This document shows positions 58,365-64,000 of a stretch of 64,000 nucleotides of DNA, in pieces. The DNA comes from Methanoculleus sp. UBA374 (GTDB lineage: Archaea; Halobacteriota; Methanomicrobia; Methanomicrobiales; Methanoculleaceae), in NCBI GenBank assembly GCA_002508705.1, contig DAYL01000029.1, positions 196,885 to 260,884 on the forward strand, written 5' to 3'. The position numbers were made by a program, and so were the translations under genes. The notes under the pieces were generated by a model. It was not told where the DNA came from, ran no database searches, and was given only the letters and a program-made list of their open reading frames with translations. The first letter of the stretch is position 1. Every line of letters begins with the position of its first letter.

Positions 58365-59164
58365 GCCTGGAAATTTCTCACCTGAGTTTTGCCTACAGCA
58401 GACGTACCCGCCTGGTGCTGGATGATGTCTCGTTCTCGGTGAAGAAGGGGGACCTCCTTGCCGTGCTCGGACCGAACGGTGTCGGGAAGAGCACGATGTT
58501 CCGGTGTATTCTCGGATTCTTGCGAAACTATAAGGGGAGCATTCGGCTGAACGGTAAGGACATCAGGACTCTCGACCATAAAGAGATTGCAAAGCATATC
58601 GCCTATATTCCTCAGTCAACGTATCCGGTATTCAATTACACGGTGCTTGATGTGATCCTGATGGGGACTACCAATCAGCTGAATCTGCTTTCGGTGCCCG
58701 GTCAGAAACAGATCGACGAAGCCTATGCGGCGATGGATAATCTCGGTATTACCCATCTCCGGAATGCGGGATACGGGGAGATCAGCGGCGGGGAGCGGCA
58801 GCTTGCTCTGATCGCCCGGGCGCTTGTGCAGAAGGCAAGGATTCTGATCATGGACGAGCCGACGGCAAACCTCGACTACGGCAACCAGTTCCGGGTGATG
58901 TGCCGGATATCGGGCCTCGCCCAGGAAGGCTACATCATTATTCTCTCGACCCACAACCCGGACCATGCATTTTTGTACGCGAACCGGACGTTGATGATCT
59001 ACGGCGGGAAGGTGATCGCCGACGGAACGCCGGAGGATGTTCTGGATGCAAAACTGATCCGGGATGTCTACGGCATGGACGTACATATTGAGGAATGCCA
59101 GTGCGGTTCACGCCACCACCGGCTCTGCATTCCCATCATCGGCGCTACCGAGAAATACGGGTAG
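58361..59164 (+). CDS. FecE/BtuD-type ABC ATPase with Cys/His-rich tail
   Basis: The 267-residue protein has Walker A GPNGVGKST (37-45), IAYIPQSTYPVFNYTVLDVI with the Q-loop, the signature ISGGERQLALIARAL, Walker B ILIMDEPTANLDYGNQ and a switch histidine in STHNPDHAF. It powers the permease upstream (4-base overlap). The C terminus is unusual for the family: EECQCGSRHHRLC gives three Cys and two His within 13 residues, a possible metal-binding or sensing site. That role is inferred. Confidence 0.95.
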   Translation: MSLEISHLSFAYSRRTRLVLDDVSFSVKKGDLLAVLGPNGVGKSTMFRCILGFLRNYKGSIRLNGKDIRTLDHKEIAKHIAYIPQSTYPVFNYTVLDVILMGTTNQLNLLSVPGQKQIDEAYAAMDNLGITHLRNAGYGEISGGERQLALIARALVQKARILIMDEPTANLDYGNQFRVMCRISGLAQEGYIIILSTHNPDHAFLYANRTLMIYGGKVIADGTPEDVLDAKLIRDVYGMDVHIEECQCGSRHHRLCIPIIGATEKYG

Positions 59165-59274
59165 TCCTTTGTTAATATATTATCATTTACTTATACGACA
59201 TTATAACATATCGTCTTTAATACTGTCGCACCCTGATCATAGTATATATCATTCCCGTTTCGGGAGGTGCGTGT
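59165..59274 (+). promoter_or_regulatory. AT-rich gap with a promoter before the binding-protein gene
   Basis: The gap is strongly AT-rich. TATA-like boxes are TCTTTAATACTG (about 59213-59224) and AGTATATATCATTC (about 59240-59253). GGGAGGTG before the GTG start is a strong ribosome site. The binding protein can thus be made in excess over the permease and ATPase. Confidence 0.45.
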
Positions 59275-60516
59275 GTGAAGACAGTTGCGAAAATACTCAT
59301 GGTCCTCGTTCTCCTCTCCGGCACCGCCGTCGCATTCTGCAGCGCCGCTGCCGAAGAAGAGGATACCCGGACCTTTGTCGACGATGTCGGCCGGGAGATC
59401 ACCCTGCCGGTTACGATAGACGCGGTTTCGCCGTCCGGCCCTCTGGCCCAGATCGTGCTCTACTCGCTCGATCAGGACCTCTTCGTGAGCGTCTCCAGTG
59501 AGTTCACCGGCGCCCAGGCAAAGTACATCGATCCCCGGCTTCTGACGCTTCCTGTCACCGGTCAGTTCTACGGCTCCAAGGCTTCGACCATGAATCCGGA
59601 GTCGATCATGGAGCTGAACAAGCAGCTCAACATCGATGTGGTTCTGGATATCGGGGAGGCCAAGCAGACCATGAAGGCGGATCTCGATGATATGCAGGCA
59701 AAAACCGGGGTTGTATTTGCATTTGTCACCCAGAACAAACTCGAAGATATTCCCGCTTCGTATGTGAAACTCGGCGAACTTCTCTCCCGCCCGGAACGCG
59801 GTCAGGAGCTTTCCGACTATGTCTCCGCGCTTCTTGCCGAGTTTGATTCCGGTATGAAGGAGATCGGCGATGATAAGAAGTCCCTGATCTATGTAACCGC
59901 CGTTGACGGCAATTCCGTGTCCATGATAGGAGAAGGGTCGTATCATGCCGAGGTTATCGATTATGTCGGCAACAACCTCGCCAAACCTGCGACGACGAGC
60001 TCCGGGACGGGCGACGGCTACACGATGGAGGACATCCTTCAGATGAATCCCGACTACGTTATCGTGGGGTACGTCGACGGGCACGCCTACTACAACAAGA
60101 TCATGTCCGACCCGATGTGGCAGTCTCTCTCCGCGGTCAGGAACGGAAACGTCTATGAGGCGCCTTACGGTCCGTACAGCTGGATGGGGGGGCCGCCGTC
60201 GATTCAGCGGCTGCTGTCGATGATCTGGCTCGGCAACCTGATGTATCCGGATGTGTTCGACTACGATATCGACGATCGCGTCAAAGAGTTCTACTCGCTG
60301 TTCTTCAGATACGATCTGACGGATGCGGAACTGAACGACCTGATGGTTTATGCAAAACCCGCGCCGGCATCCGCGCCGACAGGGGCGGCCGCAGCGGCAC
60401 AGACCTCCGCGGCAGCGCAGGCAACCGCGACGACGGAGGCTCCGGCCCCGCTGTTCGGCGTTCTTGCCGGTCTCGCCGCAGCGGCGGTTGTTGCCGGGAG
60501 GGGACGCAACCGGTGA
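59275..60516 (+). CDS. FecB-like substrate-binding protein with C-terminal anchor
   Basis: The 413-residue protein has a signal peptide (about 1-25, ILMVLVLLSGTAVAFCSA), then the periplasmic-binding fold of class III: VDDVGREITLPVTIDAV, the helical spine and YGPYSWMGGPPSIQRLLSMI, shared with methanogen iron/corrinoid binding proteins. After about residue 360 comes a low-complexity Ala/Thr/Pro linker, then a hydrophobic helix (APLFGVLAGLAAAAVVAG) with the basic tail RGRNR. This resembles an archaeosortase-type sorting signal, though no PGF is seen. Start is GTG at 59275 with GGAGGTG before it. The substrate is unknown. Confidence 0.92.
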   Translation: MKTVAKILMVLVLLSGTAVAFCSAAAEEEDTRTFVDDVGREITLPVTIDAVSPSGPLAQIVLYSLDQDLFVSVSSEFTGAQAKYIDPRLLTLPVTGQFYGSKASTMNPESIMELNKQLNIDVVLDIGEAKQTMKADLDDMQAKTGVVFAFVTQNKLEDIPASYVKLGELLSRPERGQELSDYVSALLAEFDSGMKEIGDDKKSLIYVTAVDGNSVSMIGEGSYHAEVIDYVGNNLAKPATTSSGTGDGYTMEDILQMNPDYVIVGYVDGHAYYNKIMSDPMWQSLSAVRNGNVYEAPYGPYSWMGGPPSIQRLLSMIWLGNLMYPDVFDYDIDDRVKEFYSLFFRYDLTDAELNDLMVYAKPAPASAPTGAAAAAQTSAAAQATATTEAPAPLFGVLAGLAAAAVVAGRGRNR

Positions 60517-61352
60517 GGGACAGCGGCATGGCGGTTGACTACATCTCGCTCTGGAATGAGCAGCAGGAGGCGGCGAACCGCCAGAAACAGCTCTGGAACG
60601 ACGGCAGAAATTTCTGGGAAGATCCAGAGAACATCGGTCGGTTTGTGGACCGGCTGATGAACGGGGACCGGTCGCGCATCGAGGGCCAGATTGCGGCGAT
60701 GCAGATCCCGGCAGGGTCTACGGTGCTCGACATCGGGGCCGGTCCCGGGACGCTTGCCGTCCCCCTTGCTCTTGCGGGCTGCAGGGTTACGGTCGTGGAG
60801 CCGTCCGCCGGGATGCGGGCCGCGATGAAGGATTACCGGGAGATGACCGGCGCCCCGGAGATCCGCGAGATCCCTTCCCGGTGGGAGGATGCGGACCCTC
60901 TGGAGGTGGGGGTGCACGATGTCGTCGTCGCTTCGTTCTCCCTTGCGCTGGACGATATCGGCCCTTCCCTTCTGAAGATAGACTCGGCGGCGAAGCGGTC
61001 GGTGCATCTGTTCTGGTTTCTGACGCCGCCTGCATGGACCAGAGCGAACTTCTGTCTCTGGCCGAAGCTTCACGGAAGCGAGTTTACTGCCGGACCGACG
61101 GCGGATCTCCTCTGGAACTGCCTGTGTCAACTCGGGATTTACCCGGATGTAACGGTCGAGCATGTGGACAAAGGGCAGCGCTACCCGACGGAGGAGGAGA
61201 TTGTTGCCGACTACTGCCGGCGTCTTTATGCCCGCGACGACCGCCAGCGGGAGATCGTTGCCGCATTCGTGCACGAGAGAGTCGTGCGGACAGAGACAGG
61301 GTTCTGTATTCCGGGAGTTTCGAAGACGGCCCATATCCGGTGGGAGAAGTAA
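60513..61352 (+). CDS. SAM-dependent methyltransferase, first of a tandem pair
   Basis: The 279-residue class I methyltransferase has motif I VLDIGAGPGTLAVPLAL (71-87), an acidic residue for SAM at E96 (TVVEPSAGM) and HDVVVASFSLALDD. The N terminus AVDYISLWNEQQEAANRQKQ and the C-terminal TAHIRWEK are shared with the next gene. Start is GTG at 60513, overlapping the binding-protein stop by 4 bases; ATG at 60528 is possible. The tight link with a metal-chelate importer suggests action on a chelator, corrinoid or similar small molecule. The substrate is unknown. Confidence 0.88.
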   Translation: MRDSGMAVDYISLWNEQQEAANRQKQLWNDGRNFWEDPENIGRFVDRLMNGDRSRIEGQIAAMQIPAGSTVLDIGAGPGTLAVPLALAGCRVTVVEPSAGMRAAMKDYREMTGAPEIREIPSRWEDADPLEVGVHDVVVASFSLALDDIGPSLLKIDSAAKRSVHLFWFLTPPAWTRANFCLWPKLHGSEFTAGPTADLLWNCLCQLGIYPDVTVEHVDKGQRYPTEEEIVADYCRRLYARDDRQREIVAAFVHERVVRTETGFCIPGVSKTAHIRWEK

Positions 61353-61449
61353 CTATTCCCCGACCTCTGTTTTAGTAAACATATTTTGAGTGATCTTTCT
61401 GGAATAATAAGCAAGTTTGATTAATTTTTGGAACTTTCTCTTAGGTAGT

Positions 61450-62307
61450 ATGTGTTGCGAAAATCCCGGCACGCCAGGTGCCGCAATCGACTACGTCCGC
61501 CTGTGGGACGAACAGCATGCCCGTTCTCTTGCACAAAAAGAGAGAATGGGCGAAGGCCGCGGGAAGTTCTGGTCGGATCAGGATGTGGTCGACCGGTTTG
61601 TCCGTAAGGTCATCTCGGGAGACCGGTCCCGTATTGAGAATCAGATTGCCGAGATGCGGATCGCGCCGGGTTCGTCGGTTCTGGATATCGGCGCGGGTCC
61701 CGGGACCCTTGCAGTCCCTCTTGCACTTATGGGCTGCAGGGTTACGGTTGTAGAGCCGTCGGCTCCTATGGGTGCGGCGATGGATAATTACCGCCGGCTG
61801 GTGAATGCTCCCCCGATCCGTGAAATCCGCAGTTGCTGGGAGGACGTCGATCCGGCGGATGCGGGGGTGCACGACGTTGTTGTTGCCTCCCGGTCCCTTG
61901 TCATGGGCGACATCCGCGACAGTCTCTTGAAGATGGATGCGGCGGCGGAGCACGCGGTGCACCTGTACTGGTTCTTTTCTCCTCCGTTTGCTTCGGGAGG
62001 AAACGCTGAACTCTGGCCGCTACTGCACGGGGAGCCGTACTGCGGCGAAGCGGACGCCGATATTTTATGGAATGCTCTCTGTCAACTGGGTATTTACGCG
62101 AACGTGCATGTTGAGACGCGGGACAGAACCCAGCGCTATGCCGGACTCGAAGAACTGAGAGAGGACTATTACAATCATCTCTCCGTAAAGGAGGACTGGC
62201 AGCGAGAGATTGTCGATGCGTTTCTCCTTGAGCGGGCGGTTCCGGACGGTTCCGAGTATGTTGTCCCGGGCCGTTCGCGAACGGCCCATATCTGGTGGGA
62301 GAAGTAG
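61450..62307 (+). CDS. SAM-dependent methyltransferase, second of a tandem pair
   Basis: The 285-residue protein is a paralogue of the previous gene: AIDYVRLWDEQH, motif I VLDIGAGPGTLAVPLAL (77-93), VVEPSAPMGAAMDNYRRL and the ending RTAHIWWEK. It starts MCCENPGTPG, with a cysteine pair that the first copy lacks. The start ATG at 61450 follows GGTAG; an upstream in-frame TTG is poor. A 97-base AT-rich gap separates it from copy 1, with a possible promoter (TTTGATTAATTTTTGG). Duplication followed by divergence suggests related but different substrates. Confidence 0.87.
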   Translation: MCCENPGTPGAAIDYVRLWDEQHARSLAQKERMGEGRGKFWSDQDVVDRFVRKVISGDRSRIENQIAEMRIAPGSSVLDIGAGPGTLAVPLALMGCRVTVVEPSAPMGAAMDNYRRLVNAPPIREIRSCWEDVDPADAGVHDVVVASRSLVMGDIRDSLLKMDAAAEHAVHLYWFFSPPFASGGNAELWPLLHGEPYCGEADADILWNALCQLGIYANVHVETRDRTQRYAGLEELREDYYNHLSVKEDWQREIVDAFLLERAVPDGSEYVVPGRSRTAHIWWEK

Positions 62308-62742
62308 GTGATCTGTTCTTCCGTGAACGGGGCCCGGTGCTCGTTCCTCTCTTTTCCGGGAGGGGTGACGGAGCGTCCCCGTCGGACGCGGCGTCGTCCC
62401 GGGTGCACCGTTCATCACCGCCGGTCTCAAAACGGAGAGACCGGTCTTACCCTTTCGGTGTCTCATCATGGGAAGGCGGAAGAAGGGGCGGTACGAGGCG
62501 AGGTCCTCCGGTTTCACGCGGGAGGCACCGGGGCCGGGCGTGCATCCTGGGAGAAACAGCAAGGGGCGGGGCGAGGACGGCACCCCCGCTCGCCCCTTCC
62601 CGGGGTATGGCACGTTGCCCCGGGGTGGCTCCGTTTGATCCAGGAATTGCAGGTGCCCGGAGATGTTACCTTGGCGAAGAGGTTTTTTGGATCTCATTAT
62701 CTGTGATGCACCACTGAGAGGTGACATCATACTAGTAGTTTA
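62308..62742. other. Gene-free region with several strong hairpins
   Basis: No gene is supported; long frames lack start sites and family features. Hairpins: CCGGTCTC-N8-GAGACCGG (about 62423-62446), GGGGCGAG-N13-CTCGCCCC (about 62568-62596) and CCCGGGG-N12-CCCCGGGG (about 62600-62627). The first could lie in the 3' end of the methyltransferase transcript. Confidence 0.4.
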
Positions 62743-62765
62743 AGTTAAAGCATTTAACTTTAACT
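62743..62765. promoter_or_regulatory. Palindrome AGTTAAAG-N7-CTTTAACT before a TATA box
   Basis: A perfect 8-bp inverted repeat with a 7-base spacer, followed at once by the plus-strand TATA-like TTTGTATATTTATTG (62766-62780). It looks like a regulated promoter that leads into the GC-rich stretch to the right, where no gene is seen. Confidence 0.45.
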
Positions 62766-62789
62766 GTTTGTATATTTATTGTGATTTAC

Positions 62790-63170
62790 ATGCGGGGCGG
62801 GATCGGGTAGATTCGAGAGCCCCGATCCGACCGCTGCATCGCTAGGTGCGGCGGGTGCCCCCCTCTCCCGGCTGCCTCCCTCCGGATAAGGCGCGGTTCG
62901 GTTCAGGCCGATCTTTCCTCTACTGCGGCGGGGTCCTGTCGATTCGAAGAGAAAAAACGATCCGGGGCGTTTTCCCGCGGTGCAGGCATCCGGTTCCGGA
63001 CTCTCCGGGAGATCCCGGGCCTCCGCTCCGGTAGTTGCGGCCCGGGGATTTTGTCGGGTTCGAGGAGGTACGACACTATCTCGGACTTTAACCATACGCC
63101 TGGCGGACAGTACCCCAGGATGGACGTGAGGGTATTTCGGCTGCACCCTGTTGTCAATATAATTTATTTA
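62790..63170 (+). other. GC-rich, hairpin-rich island without a gene; possible structured RNA
   Basis: No coding frame with a start and a ribosome site is seen. GGATCGGG-N12-CCCCGATCC (about 62801-62829) and CCCGGGCC-N17-GGCCCGGG (about 63024-63056) are strong stems. The island is bounded on both sides by AT-rich DNA, with the promoter-like site at 62743-62780 on the left. This is what a non-coding RNA gene could look like; transcription is unproven. Confidence 0.35.
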
Positions 63171-63194
63171 ACTTGATCAATAAGTAAACAAAAT

Positions 63195-63215
63195 AATATT
63201 GATTTATATACGTTG
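63195..63215 (+). promoter_or_regulatory. Promoter of the pilin-like gene
   Basis: TAATATTGATTTATATACG holds a strong TATA box (TTTATATA). A start near 63232 would leave a leader of about 45 bases with the ribosome site GAGGTGA at 63266-63272. Confidence 0.6.
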
Positions 63216-63276
63216 GATGCACACCCATGCATATCTCCAGGGCTTCTCTTACCCCGGGGAATACAGAGGTGATTTG

Positions 63277-64000
63277 ATGAAAAATGGAACAACCATTAAA
63301 CGAAGGGATGATGCGGTTTCACCGGTCATCGGCGTCATGCTGATGCTGGTGGTAACTATCATTATCGCGGCCGTGGTGAGCGGGTTTGCGGGCGGTCTGG
63401 TGACCTCGCAGGAGCCCGCCCCGTCGGCGAGCTTTGATGTCAGCCTGACGGATGATAGTATCGACCTCACAGTACGGTCGATCTCCGAGGAGGTCTCCTC
63501 CAAAGACATCGCGATTGTTCTTTCGAAAACTGGGCAGATGCGAAAACTGGTGCCGGGAACATCAACAGTACCGTTCGGATTTAACATCGTAGAACGGCCT
63601 GTAAAGGGCGAGGACGGTACAATCAACGGAACAGGTTTCCACGACAACGAAAACGTTACGATCGCTAGTAATAACTCCAAAATATCAGGAAATTATGCAG
63701 CAAATGCAAGCAATTCGATACAGTGGTTTGGAAATTATACCCTGAAAACCGGCTCAAGAATGAGCGCCTCTACTCATGCATTTGTAGATGTTCTTGGGGT
63801 ACCGCTTCCTGCCGGTTTCAGTAAACTTTCATACACAAAAAGCGAGTTTCTCGATCTAACCGATGACCAGTGGAAGGAAGTATTTGGCGAGACCGTGACT
63901 GCAGGTGGGGGAGATAAAAACAATACTGCTGTCCTTTCAATCAAATCGGGGCAGAAGATTACAGATAAGAGTCTTGGTGAGTTCCTAGCAGGAAAAGGGT
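63277..64000 (+). CDS. Archaeal type IV pilin-like protein (N-terminal part, cut by the window end)
   Basis: The frame is open from ATG 63277 to the end of the window (241 codons). The start follows GAGGTGA. Residues 12-35 (DAVSPVIGVMLMLVVTII and on) are the class III signal and hydrophobic helix of archaeal pilins (DUF1628/Pilin_N type): a charged start MKNGTTIKRRDD, a cut expected before or near AVSPVIG, and a helix that packs in the fibre core. The rest is a beta-rich, N-glycosylation-sequon-rich domain (NGT, NVT, NNS, NAS, NYT). Pilus assembly genes are not in the window. The coding sequence turns lower in GC after about 63530. Confidence 0.88.
   Translation, partial: MKNGTTIKRRDDAVSPVIGVMLMLVVTIIIAAVVSGFAGGLVTSQEPAPSASFDVSLTDDSIDLTVRSISEEVSSKDIAIVLSKTGQMRKLVPGTSTVPFGFNIVERPVKGEDGTINGTGFHDNENVTIASNNSKISGNYAANASNSIQWFGNYTLKTGSRMSASTHAFVDVLGVPLPAGFSKLSYTKSEFLDLTDDQWKEVFGETVTAGGGDKNNTAVLSIKSGQKITDKSLGEFLAGKG

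Noticed and set aside
62760..63146. Minus-strand frame of 128 codons in the GC-rich island
   Set aside because: Pro/Arg-rich low-complexity translation, no ribosome site, and strong hairpins instead; more likely non-coding.

Overview
The window is archaeal and comes from a methanogen, most likely order Methanomicrobiales and Methanoculleus-like. This is inferred from the F420 genes cofG, cofC and cofE, the methanofuran gene mfnA, archaeal BRE/TATA promoters, an archaeal 16S-tRNA-Ala-23S-tRNA-Cys-5S operon, an archaeal pilin and the gene content. No database search was run. Coding DNA is GC-rich, so long antisense open frames are common and have been left out.

Left end (1-12.8 kb): a type I-B CRISPR-Cas locus on the minus strand. 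A promoter near 12.79 kb drives cas8b1(cst1)-cas7(cst2)-cas5-cas3-cas6-cas1-cas2-cas4. A leader of about 107 bp follows, then an array of 61 complete identical 37-bp repeats plus a cut one at the window edge. crRNAs are read from the minus strand, where each repeat ends in the classical handle ATTGAAAC. Next come a tRNA-Val gene and a decayed IS605-type tnpB.

14-32 kb: housekeeping metabolism. serA diverges from a plus-strand chain ppsA-mfnA-hpt-dph2-METTL5-like-MFS (PEP synthesis, methanofuran tyramine, purine salvage, diphthamide, rRNA methylation, export), followed by a UbiB-like kinase. A minus-strand run cofG-purC-purS-purQ-FTR-like joins F420 and purine synthesis. cofC diverges from cofG, and its 3' end overlaps cofE, the last gene of glyA-folD-folP-cofE (one-carbon, pterin and F420 chemistry).

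32-43 kb: a chromosome-structure operon (coiled-coil protein, smc, scpA), then the rRNA operon behind an array of repeated promoters and with clear precursor-processing stems.

43-56 kb: accessory genes. These are a hemerythrin, an APC transporter, an orphan pstS, an ACT-ACT-metallo-beta-lactamase fusion, a flavodoxin, a TPR protein, and an export-type operon (S-layer-like CARDB protein, ABC ATPase, FtsX/MacB permease, two small related proteins). An XRE/DUF2178 pair has an operator-like palindrome on its start. Two copies of a hairpin-rich, probably mobile element (44446-44682 and 54931-55212) lie here, each flanked by its own 4-bp direct repeat.

56-64 kb: a DUF364 gene, a FecBCD-like metal or metal-chelate importer whose promoter is bracketed by two ATTAATTAAC-type sites, and two tandem paralogous methyltransferases. 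A gene-free, GC-rich, hairpin-rich stretch follows. The window ends inside an archaeal type IV pilin-like gene.
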